This document shows positions 10,228-20,479 of a stretch of 64,000 nt of DNA, piece after piece. Where the stretch lies: contig MNCI01006016.1 of the NCBI GenBank assembly GCA_015680685.1, positions 284,902 to 348,901 on the forward strand, read 5' to 3'. The notes beneath the pieces are model-generated. The model made no database searches. It was not told the origin of the DNA and saw nothing but the letters and a program-made list of their open reading frames with translations. The position numbers and the translations under genes were made by a program. This DNA is from Gnetum montanum (lineage: Eukaryota; Streptophyta; Gnetopsida; Gnetales; Gnetaceae). Positions within the stretch are counted from its first letter, which is position 1; every line of letters begins with the position of its first letter.

Positions 10228-12440
10228 TTAGAATGGGGGTTTTCCCCCACAACTAAACATTTGATCATGGCAAGAATTAATAAGTGGGTAGTTAGGATCC
10301 ATGCATGTATACAACATTGGTAATCTTCCATTTCCAAGACACTGGGTATCTCTTGGTTTAGTGGCGGCTGTGTAGATAAATTTTTGTTCACACACTTTTT
10401 TGTTAAATGTATGGTGGGTCAAGGTATGATTTGTATTAATGTTGTAGGCATCTGGCTCATGATTGCACCCATAATCATGAGACGGTATGCATGGATTTGC
10501 GTGTCTCCCCATACTACTAGATTCATTACTTTGGTTTGGTGTTGGACTAACAATGAATGGTGGTTGTTGAAAGGAAGGCATTGCACCATATTGGAATTGT
10601 GCTAGTTTGGATGATGTGGTTGGTCCATGAGTGTTGCACTTCTACATGCAATCTATCCTAAAGAAAGGATGTTTCCTAGTTTGTAAAGGGAACCTACTGA
10701 TATTAGCATGTCTATGCACATTCACAACACACGTGGCAATCATTTGTTGATATTGTGATGCTAAACTTTCCTATGTCATTGGTGTTGGCATGTGATAAGG
10801 TGAAGTATAAGAATATTGAGGATAGGATAGATGGTAAGAGATGTGAGGTGGTGATCATTCAGGGAATGCCACAGGTTGATGGTACTCAAGGAGTGATAGT
10901 GGCAATTTAAAGTAGAGGACATAGAACTAGTTGGAGAAATAGGGTGTTGAACATAATATCCATGTGGTTTCAGTTGATAGGAAGGATAGGGCTAGTTTGG
11001 TGGTGGCCTCCCCCATGATTATGGGCTTTTCCACTACAGTTGATGATAGTGTTGAGGCTAGTAATAAGTCCCCCTAGGATACTATGATTAGTTGTGGGAT
11101 TGGCTATCATTACCATGTGGAAAGGGAAATCTCCAAGGCATGCGCTTTTGTATGAACTTAAGATTTAATGCACCAACCCAATACTCATGTAGATGCAACA
11201 AGATAGGCCAATGGCCCTTTGGATGGTCATATATGCAGATGTCACATCCATCACCTTTGTCTATGGTTGAGTCTATAGCCTCACTTTCTTTAGCCATGTT
11301 TCTTGCTTGCCGAAAAGTTTTCCTAGCTATTTCTTGGTTCTGCCTCCATTGTTTATTATGATCGCCTAGCTTGTTTTGCATGATCTTCTTCTCTATAATT
11401 TCTACCAAAGTTGCAAGTTTGTTGTATACCCACTCTAACACCCTATGAAACTTTTCTTCAAGTTCATTGATAAACTTCTATATGAGCAAGATTCATTGTG
11501 GAATCATCTTATTAAGAGCTACCTCTTTCTCCTTACCAAGATGTAGACCTGTTTCTTTTGGAGGGTTGGATCCTGGTGATATTTCTCAACATTCTCTCAT
11601 TTTCATATCTCTCCTTCTTCTTTGGCCACACACTCAATTAGCTCTTGAATCTAACAAGTTTGTAGCATGTATAATTGACCTAGAACATACATCCCAAGGG
11701 TCTCCCTTATTTCATTGTGAAGCTTCTCTATGATGTGGAAAAGTTACCTTTCCTCAAAGAAACCATGTCTTGGGAATTTATTTAGTAAGGAAGGATATCT
11801 ATCTAAGGCCATGTCCAAGGGTTCATGTTATTCCTATTTCCATTCTTGGATCTGTCTTCTCATGTTGGACATCCTTGCATAGGTTTGGTATTTCTCATTG
11901 AAAAGTTCCAACAATGTGGACTACCATCAAATTGAATTTGGTTTCAATGATCTATACCACACTTTAACTCTATTGATTAGTGTCCTAGGAAAGAGCTTAA
12001 GCTTTTGCCACCTATTTTCAATGTTGTAAAAAGTGCAGACGTCGTGGAAGGCTTGTAAATGATGTTGTAGATCCAAATCGTAGCCTCCTGCAAATTTAGG
12101 AATATTATTCATATCAAGCCTAGGTAGGCGACTCTCTTTGTGATGTCTATGTGATATCTTAACTACCTCTGTGATCTACATTAGGCTCTTAGTGAACAAC
12201 AAGGGTTCATCATCATCAGATATGTTGTGATGAGAATTTTTATTTCTATCCATTTGATTGCGACGATTTTTTCTATGTTCATTTTGATGATTTTGATTTC
12301 TCCTGCGGGTTTGATTTTTATGCCAATGATGAGCTTGGTCTCTATATCAAAATTCATCTTCATCAAAACTAGATGTTGAAGGGGGACAGAAAGTTGAGAA
12401 ACTAAAAGGATTGCCATGGCTTCTATGATGTTCCCCAAGG
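10228..12440 (-). pseudogene. LTR-B gag remnant
   Basis: The capsid-like domain is at 11927-12112 (NNIPKFAGGYDLDLQHHLQAF, then NIENRWQKLKLFPRTLI and VWYRSL), the same family as LTR-C and LTR-D gag. Downstream, 11088-11441 holds a helical stretch and the signature DGCDICIYDHPKGHWP, then HLHEY and PWRFPFPHGN. The tail at 10228-10900 is rich in P, Q, Y, H and N, as in the relatives. The N-terminal 12181-12438 is basic and low-complexity. Frames are broken. In the variant zinc knuckle the fourth ligand position is His, not Cys. Gag normally packages element RNA into particles. Confidence 0.75.
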
Positions 12441-12803
12441 TCCCTTGATGTATCCTCTCTAGATTTCAAAGAGGTCCTAGGCCTTGAGGCCTTCCCAAGT
12501 CTAGGAGTTACTTCATCTCCACCAAGGTCATTTTCCTTAGGTGAATGTACTCTTTGAGTGTCATCAAGGTGATCATGAATATATAAAACCCATGCATAAG
12601 CTTGGTCACTCCAATTTTCTTCACCATAGATTTCATTAGTTCTCTAATGGATGTCTTCACGATACAATGCATTATTGCTTTCTTGTGAAATAGACATTTT
12701 TTTTAATTAGTGATGTATGTGATTTAATATTTCCTAAAAGATATATCATTAATGTATTTACAATGATCTTGTATGATATAACTAATCTAGATAACTAGCA
12801 CCA

Positions 12804-12821
12804 TCCTCAACAACGGTGCTA
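12804..12821 (-). other. LTR-B primer-binding site
   Basis: The minus strand reads TAGCACCGTTGTTGAGGA directly after the 5' LTR end CTCATCA. It is a decayed version of the plant tRNA-Asp complement TGGCGCCGTTGCCGGGGA. Confidence 0.65.
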
Positions 12822-12822
12822 A

Positions 12823-13677
12823 TGATGAGCGATGAGGTACCCCCACATCCAACCATACAAATCACAAGCATTAATGCATGATTCGATCAAATTTCATGGA
12901 TGGGACTAGTTGTGCATCTAAATCATTATGCTTTGATCATAATTCTCTATCTTCCCACTTGAACTAGTGGTACCTTTGTCACATATGGTTTAGTCTAAAT
13001 TAAGGCATATGATTAATGTTTCTTAATCCTAAGCTACTCCCAATGACAATAAAGAGATAAATTAACTAAGCTAATAAATAGAGGAAAGTAAAATCTACAC
13101 TAGCCTACATGTGATGAGTATTTTTTCCTAATCATCCGTATGCACCTTGGACTTCGTGTAACTACTGCTGGGATTACCAAACCATACACTACTAGGTTAC
13201 CAAGTAATTACATTGAAGCACTTGCGATTATTCACACTCATTCCACTTAATGACAAGAATCATAAAGGGAAATAAATGAAACATTAACTAAGGAAAATAG
13301 TAAATAATTATACAATCAAATAATTGAAAGTAAAAATAAATCTAAGTTGATGATGTAATGATAGAAGTAATCTCAATTTTATTTTCAATCACTTAAAATG
13401 TCCAAGTATGTCACACCCGAATAAGGATGCTGTACAATTACAAACATCACATTCTGGGCATGCACTAGGAAAGAATAGAACTAGAAATCAAAAATCTATG
13501 AAAAAGCTAACTGAAATCTGAACTAAAACTATTCCTCAACCATGCACCCAAGTGTTGTATTTATAGGCTAGCATAGAGGAGATGATATCGGATGTTCAAC
13601 ATTGTTTCCTAGGACCCAATATTGTGTATCTAATATGGAGGCTTCAATATCAAAGCTAATAAAATCATGACAAATCA
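12823..13677 (-). repeat. LTR-B 5' LTR
   Basis: 855 bp, pairing with 4527-5337. It begins TGATGAGCGATGAGG on the plus strand and ends CAAATCA (CTCATCA with two changes), followed by the CTCAT duplication. A TATA-like ATTTATA is near 13559-13565. Confidence 0.9.
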
Positions 13678-13682
13678 CTCAT

Positions 13683-14035
13683 AAAGTTTTTCAAGAGAAA
13701 AAATAGTTACCACTATTGCAGCCCTTAGAATTATCATCTAAGAAATAGGATTCCATCCTATTAGAATCTTTGGTTGATGGATTTGTATACTCCCAAAGCT
13801 GGATTGTCCTTCCTCATTATCTGTTCTATCTCTAGTAGGCTATGAAACTTCTTCATCTAAATGCACCTACTAATCATCTCTACATCTCTAGATATGGCTA
13901 GGACCATCATTTCTATCTACCTTAGCGCTGATTTCATCCAATTGGGCAATCATCATCTAGAAGGCATGCTTGAACCTATTTTTCATCTAAGATTGAAAAA
14001 ATCCTCAATTAAATTCAAGTAATAATCAATATAAA
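13683..14035 (-). pseudogene. LTR-A gag N-terminus and leader
   Basis: The continuation of LTR-A gag after the LTR-B insertion. The minus strand is weakly helical with no long open frame. Its position between the LTR-B duplication and the LTR-A primer site shows it is the 5' end of the same element. Confidence 0.55.
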
Positions 14036-14048
14036 GATCTGATACTAA
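14036..14048 (-). other. LTR-A primer-binding site
   Basis: The minus strand reads TTAGTATCAGATC, close to the initiator-Met primer site TGGTATCAGAGC. It lies a few bases inside the 5' LTR end, as in most plant chromoviruses. Confidence 0.6.
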
Positions 14049-14056
14049 CATTTACC

Positions 14057-15005
14057 TAGATTAGGTTCACTTAAGATTTTTCTTTCAAATTTCTACTAAA
14101 TCCAAATAATATAAAAAATAATGAAAATTGATAAAAAATAAGAAAACTAGCTATCTTTAATTAATCAGTGGAGAAGATTACAATACAATGGATTCAAAAA
14201 TCCAAGGATCCAAACACACTCACACACTCATAATATTACAAAGCATGAGGCTCTACAATCTCACAAGATTGACCTCAATGCAAGGCTCAATATCCAAATC
14301 AAATCTTTCACACATAGATCTAAGATCCCCTCCAAGAGGTAAAGAGTTATGGTTAAGATCACACACACACTTGACCTCAAAGATATATCCACACACATGA
14401 AATCCCTCTCCCAACTCTCTTCTTATCTCTCTCAAGATCTTGAGATGTTTCTTCTTTTAGACACTCTTCCACTTGTACAAGCTCTCTTGCTCTTCTCTTC
14501 CTTTTGAACATGAACACACAACATAATTATAAGATCAAAAAACCTTAGGAACCTTTTTCAAATATCTCTCTAGAATTTTTCCACATGGATCTTGACTTCT
14601 CCAAACTTTCCCATTGAAACTACCACATTGAATATTTACTAGGTCAAATTAGATGTCTCCTTGTCAAATTAGAATGTTGTTGAAACATCTCACATGAGAA
14701 TGTAATGTCTCCTATGAGTGTGAAACATCTTCCCAATGCCAGAGATGTCTTCCTAGGATCAGAGATGTCTACTCTATGTTTGAGACATCTTATCTAAGAC
14801 ATCTCCTCACATGCAAGATGACTCACCTGAGAAGATTGCAATTTAGATAATACATCTCCCATGTATCTAAGATGTCTTCTTTAACATGCTTACACTTATT
14901 CAAGACATCTTCTAGACCTCCAAGATGCCTTTCTAGAGCTTGAAACCTGCAAAGACAACTTTTAGAAAAAAGCATAAGGTAATCAAGAGAGGTGTCCCTG
15001 CACCA
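14057..15005 (-). repeat. LTR-A 5' LTR
   Basis: 949 bp, paired with 284-1226. It ends CTGCACCA on the plus strand, followed by the ATCAC duplication. A second cluster of AGATGTCT/AGACATCT motifs lies at about 14650-14935. Confidence 0.88.
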
Positions 15006-15631
15006 ATCACTCACATGTGTCATAATTCCTTATAGGATAAGTACAACACCATATATGAAAATCAATAAAGGACTCTTGCTCACAATCTCAATGGTTCAAC
15101 ACCATGTCATACAATTCTAACCTCCTTGGATAAGAATCAATTTTCACAACTTGATAAAATGGAAATAAAATAAATATTTGTAGTATTTTAATATTCTAAG
15201 GCATCAATGGTATAGAGCAAAGGGAAAACCATGAGCTTTATTCACTATACAAATACTATAATCCACATTAACAAAATAGTTATGGGTCACATAAGCAAGG
15301 TAGCACTTTGATAGAGTCTAGTCGCACTTGTAAAACTGATGACTCAAAACATACACATAAAAAATAAAAAGAAAATCAACTTATTGAAGGGAGAAAGAGA
15401 TCTTTACATAAATTGGATGTTAAAATCCCATATGGAAATGAATATTATATCTAAGCTATGTATGAGAGATCATCCAAATTATTTATAGTTTTTACAAAGT
15501 AATGATAGAGGTTCACCAACACCAAGGCATTAATAAAGGTCTATTAACATAATCCAGGTCGATCCTGATCACACTAGAAGTGAAGTAGGCTAACCTAAAC
15601 CTAGTAAGGGGTGCTACAAGATAGTTATCAT

Positions 15632-15715
15632 ACCCTCCCCCTCCTCTTCTCCCTTCCTTCCTTTCCCTTTCCTTCCCTTCCCTCTCATCCCCCTTCCCTT
15701 CCCATGCCCTTCCAC
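15632..15715. repeat. Polypyrimidine (CCCTT-type) low-complexity tract
   Basis: About 80 bp of almost pure C and T on the plus strand (CCTTCC, CCCTTT repeats). It explains the G/E/R-rich open frame on the other strand. Confidence 0.85.
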
Positions 15716-16210
15716 CTACGCAAACCACTACTAGTTTCAAATAAAAATCAAAATCCAAGGATGATAGAGCATCCAAATGAACTTGAAAACATCCTATGAA
15801 ACTTAGAACATGCACATAATCTTGAAGCATGGCATAGAATACAAGGGTGAAAATCCATAAGACATAAGCCTCCACCAAATAAAATAAGACTTACAAACAC
15901 AAGACATACAAAATAGTTCCTAGATCTAGGTCTTAGAATAAACATATAAACTATCATTGGTTGACTCATAAGCAAGCATTACATTTATATTATGAAAGCT
16001 AAATATCATCTTAGCAAAGTGGTTAACTAATAATATTTATAATAAGAAAAGATCATATAGACTTTATATTGTAATATTACATTCTTAACAGTATTTTGAT
16101 TTAATGGGCCATATCTACCTTGCTATAAAGTAGGGTTATGCTACCAACAGCAGTGTCTATTTGCATAAGAAAAAAGCTTTATAGTAATATCTACTTCTAA
16201 TATATATTTA

Positions 16211-16280
16211 ATCAAACCTATGACTTTGGATTTCTAAGTGAAGAATCTTACCATGAAGATAACACCTCATTATTTGTAGG
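16211..16280 (-). repeat. tRNA-derived SINE-like repeat, copy 1
   Basis: The minus strand reads GAGGTGTTATCTTCATGGTAA, then AGTCATAGGTTTGATT. It is a diverged copy of the repeat whose better copies keep A-box-like TTAGCTTAGTGGTAA and B-box-like GGTTCAATTC. Confidence 0.4.
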
Positions 16281-16410
16281 AAAAGAAAATTAATTTTTAG
16301 TAGAAAAGATGATTTTCATCTTGGCAACCTTTTCATCACTTTGGTGTTGGAACCTAAAACATTTTTTAATAATATCCACCCCCAATACATGAAGTCAAAT
16401 TAAAACTTTA

Positions 16411-16487
16411 TAACTCAACAAATCAAACCTATAACTTGAGGCTTCCAAATCAGGAGTCTTACCACTAGGCTAACACCTTATTATTGG
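16411..16487 (-). repeat. tRNA-derived SINE-like repeat, copy 2
   Basis: The minus strand has AGGTGTTAGCCTAGTGGTAA (A-box-like) and, about 30 bp on, TTATAGGTTTGATTTG (B-box-like), then GAGTTATAAAG, shared with copies 3 and 5. Confidence 0.5.
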
Positions 16488-16489
16488 AA

Positions 16490-17704
16490 TAAAAAGTTGG
16501 GATGAAATAGCAATCTTTTAGAAAAAGAAAATTCACTTCACACTTCTACTTTCACAATTTCTTCATTGGAAAATATTATGTGGAGAACCACGATCATCAA
16601 TTTTTGGGGTGTCAAACCCCAAAAAATAAATGTATTAAAATTAAAAATTTCACGTACAAAATTATAGAAGTAGAGGAGAAACTCCAAAGTAATAAAAAGA
16701 AATAGCCCAATAGTTTTATAGATGTTTTTTTAGAGCTTTCCCTTATTCACAAGTATCCAAATGAATTTTTATCTACAAAAGGCTTCCTATTAATAAAAAA
16801 CACTAAAGAGAGAAACATTTAGGAATTCAAATAAAGCATCAACTATCGAATGAAGTCACCTTGAACTGTCAATGAATGAAAATTATACAAAGAATATCTA
16901 TGAAAAACCACATTACATCAAAACTTTTAGATGGCATAAAGAATAAGAGGATGAAAGCAACACCAAGTATGAAGTAGAAATCCTTGAAGTTAAGTGTCAC
17001 CAAATAAAAATTCATCTAATTTTGATTGAAGACAAGGTAAATGCCAGCTACACCAAGTCCAAGAGCTATGAGCAAGAGGACAAGTTAAAAAATAATGGAT
17101 GAATGTATCTTCCATATTGTAGACAAGACATCTTGGGTCATGAACATCCAAATGAGAGCTCTAAATAACAATAGGAAAACCTTGATGAATCAAATACACT
17201 AAAAACATCTAATTTTTGAAGAACTAGTGACATTCCATATCTTCTAAATTTGATGCTTCCATAATTGCACATTCTAATTAATTTTCCAAAGATAATTGAA
17301 TCTTGGCTTACTATTAAAAGTAATAAGAGTATACATAATATTGGACCAATATGGAATAACATGATGGTCATTAATCCAAGAAAATCATTATGCATATCTT
17401 CAATAGTTACACCTCTATCAAAAAGATAAAAAAATTTAGACTTTTTAGAAACATTAATGCCATAGATACTTTTACACTTAGATCAAGTAATCCAGCAATT
17501 ATGCATGTAAAAAGATGAAAGGGATGGAATTTCAAGCTCACACCATGTACTGCAAAAGTATAGATGCTTAATAGCCCATAATTAATTATTAATGGAAAGC
17601 CACCAAGGAGAAATCTTATAAAGCATAAAGGTAGAAATAATCATATTACTGAAGTTGCAAATATCACTAATAAAACACCAAGCCTTCAATATCTATTTTA
17701 TGAT
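16490..17704 (-). mobile_element. LINE-1 fragment, 3' part (interrupted by LTR-C)
   Basis: This is the downstream end of a non-LTR retrotransposon on the minus strand. At about 17170-16990 a frame reads CLVYNMEDTFIHYFLTCPLA followed by HSSWTWCSW, the zinc-binding region (zf-RVT) that follows RT in plant LINEs. At 17138-17395 an upstream piece (IIFGKLIRMCNYGSIKFRRY) belongs to the RT-to-zinc-finger linker. The remainder is AT-rich 3' UTR. The 5' continuation (RT) is at 27658-29190, across LTR-C, whose ATGAT duplication defines the break. Degenerate. Confidence 0.75.
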
Positions 17705-18557
17705 TGATGAGCAATGAGATGTCCCTACACTCAACCAAAGGAATACAAGCATCCACGCACGATTCAATCAAATTCCAGGGACTAAGTGCTTATGTGTCTT
17801 TGTGGAATAAGGATGGGTTGATCAATCATTGTCTTCCCAAGCTTACTTGTATAGCACGATTGTATGGTTAAGTAAACTTAAGGTACATGATTTTTGTAGT
17901 TTTTATGTTTTTATGTCCTAGTGCTACAAAGGGAGGAGAGAGATAACTAAGTAACTAATTTTAATTTAACTACTTAACTATGCTTTAACTAGTCCTAACA
18001 CCAACATCCGTTCTTACTTGCCATACACACCCTAAACCAGTGCAACACTACTGGGATTACCAAACGCTAATCGTTACTAGGTTACCAAGCATTACACGCA
18101 TGATCAAAGTGATTGTACTGAGTGTGCTTACTTAGGAGAGTTGTAGAGTGAGAGAGAGAGAACATTAATTAACTAAGGAAAGCATTAAGTAATAGTAATT
18201 AATATTAATTAATCTATTCTAAATGCTACAAGGTTTATCACAAAGTTCGTCTTTATTTCCGTACACAAGGTATGCTTAGGTACACAATGCTCAAATAAAG
18301 ATCCATTCACTTTATGACTCCTACTGTGGGCACTCAGAAATAATTCTATCTCTAGAAAAGGAAAAAGGCAAGAGTTTGGGTAAGGGACTAAGACTAACTA
18401 TGCAAACCAAGTGTGCCTACCTCTTATTTATAGGCAATGAGGTAGGCCTCGATATCACGTACGCGATATCACTTGGAAGGCTCCGATATTGCACACTCGA
18501 TAGCATAGATGCGATATCACTTACTAGATATCGCGGATGTGATATCGTGGCTCATCA
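17705..18557 (-). repeat. LTR-C 3' LTR
   Basis: 853 bp, near-identical to 26831-27657. It includes a GA microsatellite near 18148. It starts TGATGAGC and ends CTCATCA on the plus strand. Confidence 0.93.
18424..18557 (-). promoter_or_regulatory. LTR-C U3 promoter: TATA box and seven-unit 14-bp GATATC array
   Basis: On the minus strand TATAAATAA lies at 18424-18432. Upstream are seven hexamers starting at 18451, 18465, 18485, 18499, 18513, 18527 and 18541 (five perfect GATATC, plus GATATT and GATAGC). Spacing is 14 bp, with one 20-bp step. The array reaches the very end of the LTR. GATATC is its own reverse complement, so each unit is a two-fold symmetric site; a repeated DNA-binding site controlling element transcription is inferred. 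Confidence 0.75.
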
Positions 18558-20466
18558 TATCCCCACGACTGAATGAAAACTCATCCTCAAGTTCCTTACA
18601 AAATATTGGGAAGGGATGGGATTATTAACTGAATGAGAACTGACAGCGACAAGGAATAACAGTCTCAAAGTGACTAGTGAACGGATTGACAAACATATTA
18701 CAACATTGGTGTTCATGCCCTTTGTGGTGAACACTATACATAGATAACATCCAGACCCTCATTTGATAGCTTGAAGAGAGAGTAAAGAAAAATAGGTGCG
18801 TTGTTGCCGATGTCACGATTGTGCCTTCCATTATTTATCCATAGCCACGTGACCAAACTTGTTCCCGGCATAAACGCTCCAGCTCCAATCCATCCCAAGT
18901 GCTTCCTCCTATCCCAATCCATAGTTCATGTAATCACCATCTACACACACAACATAGTCATGAATGAGCAAGGATAAGTAAACCATAATGTAGTTGATAC
19001 CTTGCCTCAATATAAAGCGCATTGGTTGGGTTGTGGTTATGGCAAAAACTGGGTTAGAGGTTTATCACTGATAACTACCCAAGGTGTAGGGGTGATACAA
19101 GTAGTAAAATGGAAAAATTTATAACAGGGCCCCCACAACTAAGAGCAAACCTCCAGTAGCAATAGGGTGGAACAGTATAGGGAACAAGAAAAATGGGAAA
19201 AATAACAACAACGATGCCAATAAAATGGATGTCATGGATGGGGATGAAATGAGAAATTTTTTATTGCAAGAAATGTTTAAGGAGAAGAATTTAACAATTG
19301 CACCATAAAGGAATGTCAATGGGTTCTCCCCAAAGTAAGCTCATTCCCTTTATTCCCTAAGAAACCCACAAGCCAAAGAGTACGTAGGCTCTAGGAATGA
19401 CATATGGAAATAATGGTTAAAGACTGGCCCACAAGAATTTACCATAGAATAACAATGTGTCAACCAGGAGATAGACTAATCATAAAATCGACAATGAGAT
19501 GGAAAATGGGAAGAAAGATGGAGAGTAGAAAATGGAATGGAATCCCAAGAGCAAGGTTGTGTAAAGTCCCTTGTGTATTTTATGGTTAAGGTGACTGAGT
19601 AGAACTCATTCCAAATCTAGACTCAAACCAACCACATTCAATGACCTCGCATCAATACACTTGGCCAATCGATCCCCTTGAAGCAACAAGAATGCTTTCC
19701 CAAAGAGTTACCACCATTCCAAGAACAGTGAGATGGAGAAGCAAAAAGCAAGAAAGGGCCTTAGTTAGAGGAACCTTCAGGCATAGGTAACATGTCTTTC
19801 CAGTGTCATAACCAGTGCTTATAGCCCATATTTCTTTGTTATGTCTAAGGGTTGTGCTTTGAATTCTTACCAGTGTTTTTTTTTTTTTTTTTTTTTTTTT
19901 TGCATGACAACTACACCATGCAAAGACTTGTTTGAATAATTCAACTTCCTAATGTTTTATCATCAGCAAAATGATGGAGAACCCATGAAAAGAATCCAAG
20001 TACCCAAGAGAATAGCCAACACACATGCATCAAATCCCCTTGAAGTCACACCCTTATCAACCATTGAATCCTTCCTCAATTTGAAGAATACGAAGCCACC
20101 AATTCATTAATAAGTTTATTTAAAAAAAGGAATAGTACAGTTCCAAGACCAAGGAAGACCATCAAGTTGAACGGAAGAATGGATGGTGTGGACTCATTAC
20201 CTATTTTATCAAAAGAACCATATCATAGTATCAACATTAAAAATCAAAGGTAAAAACCCAATATTAATAATCAACACCATTATAGTACAATCCACCATCA
20301 TGAGCACTTATTTTATGATGAATAAAAAGTAAATCAAACAAAGAAATAGGAAAAAATATGAACGATGGTGTACAATAAAAAATAAATAAAATTGAAAATA
20401 AATGTGTAAAAAAATACAAAAGAAAAAAGAGCTAAGGCCTTAGAATGGTTAGCATTGGTGGTCAAC
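18558..20466 (-). other. LTR-C 3' non-coding region with polypurine-like motifs
   Basis: About 1.9 kb between integrase and 3' LTR, aligned over its length with LTR-D 33412-35286. No open frame is shared by both copies. The polypurine motif AGTCGTGGGGATA abuts the LTR (18558-18570), and related motifs recur at 19130-19143 and 20467-20481. It also contains a T-run of about 30 (near 19875-19905, plus strand). Confidence 0.7.
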
Positions 20467-20479
20467 TTCCCCACGACTA

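Larger units (their letters stand above)
4527..13677 (-). mobile_element. LTR-B, pol-less Athila-related LTR element nested in LTR-A
   Basis: LTRs at 4527-5337 and 12823-13677 have TGATGAG...CTCATCA-type ends (with drift). A perfect 5-bp duplication CTCAT (4522-4526 and 13678-13682) marks the insertion into the gag of LTR-A. The LTRs and 3' non-coding region are related to LTR-C and LTR-D. On the minus strand the order is 5' LTR, tRNA-Asp-type primer site, gag (about 12440-10228), non-coding region (about 10260-8350), a long non-pol region rich in coiled coil (about 8340-5530), then the 3' LTR. No protease, RT, RNase H or integrase motif was found in any frame, so it is a non-autonomous form or a deletion derivative. 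Its two LTRs differ more than those of LTR-C, so it is the older insertion. Confidence 0.85.
284..15005 (-). mobile_element. LTR-A, chromovirus-like Ty3/gypsy retrotransposon, split by LTR-B
   Basis: A degenerate LTR retrotransposon in reverse orientation. Two related LTRs (284-1226 and 14057-15005) begin and end with TG/CA-type termini (the right LTR begins TAG). They are flanked by a perfect 5-bp duplication ATCAC (279-283 and 15006-15010). A primer-binding site resembling the initiator-Met type lies inside the right LTR. On the minus strand the order is gag, protease, RT, RNase H, then a chromodomain-like tail, which is the Ty3/gypsy order. All coding parts carry stops and shifts, and the integrase core is missing. 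LTR-B is inserted in gag at 4527-13677; removing it leaves about 5.6 kb. The polymerase phrases (for example KSGYHQIRI and LLKHKSGKANVV-like) and the C-terminal domain point to the chromovirus branch (Reina/CRM-like), known from family knowledge. Non-functional. Confidence 0.9.
15011..16490. other. Unassigned interval with polypyrimidine tract and tRNA-like repeats
   Basis: No coding region is supported. It holds a polypyrimidine tract (about 15632-15715) and two tRNA-like repeats (listed separately). Open frames here cross the low-complexity tract and are not credible genes. Confidence 0.5.

Noticed and set aside
251-15044. Longer flank similarity around LTR-A (CTTTATGAGGATAGGTAC near 251 and CCTTATAGGATAAGTAC near 15028)
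   Set aside because: It lies outside the clean 5-bp ATCAC duplication and is not collinear with it on both sides; I treat it as coincidence or an older repeat, not a target duplication.
15513-15878. Minus-strand 121-codon frame rich in G, E, R and K
   Set aside because: Its middle is the translation of the polypyrimidine tract at 15632-15715; the flanks have no family features.
18445-18557. GATATC array as a CRISPR-like or satellite repeat
   Set aside because: Units are only 14 bp with a 6-bp core, confined to LTR ends at a fixed place next to a TATA box; there are no spacers of CRISPR type and no extension into a satellite.
19875-19905. Long T-run as a retroposon poly-A tail
   Set aside because: It lies inside the LTR-C 3' non-coding region and a T-rich stretch occurs at the same place in LTR-B and LTR-D, so it belongs to the element.
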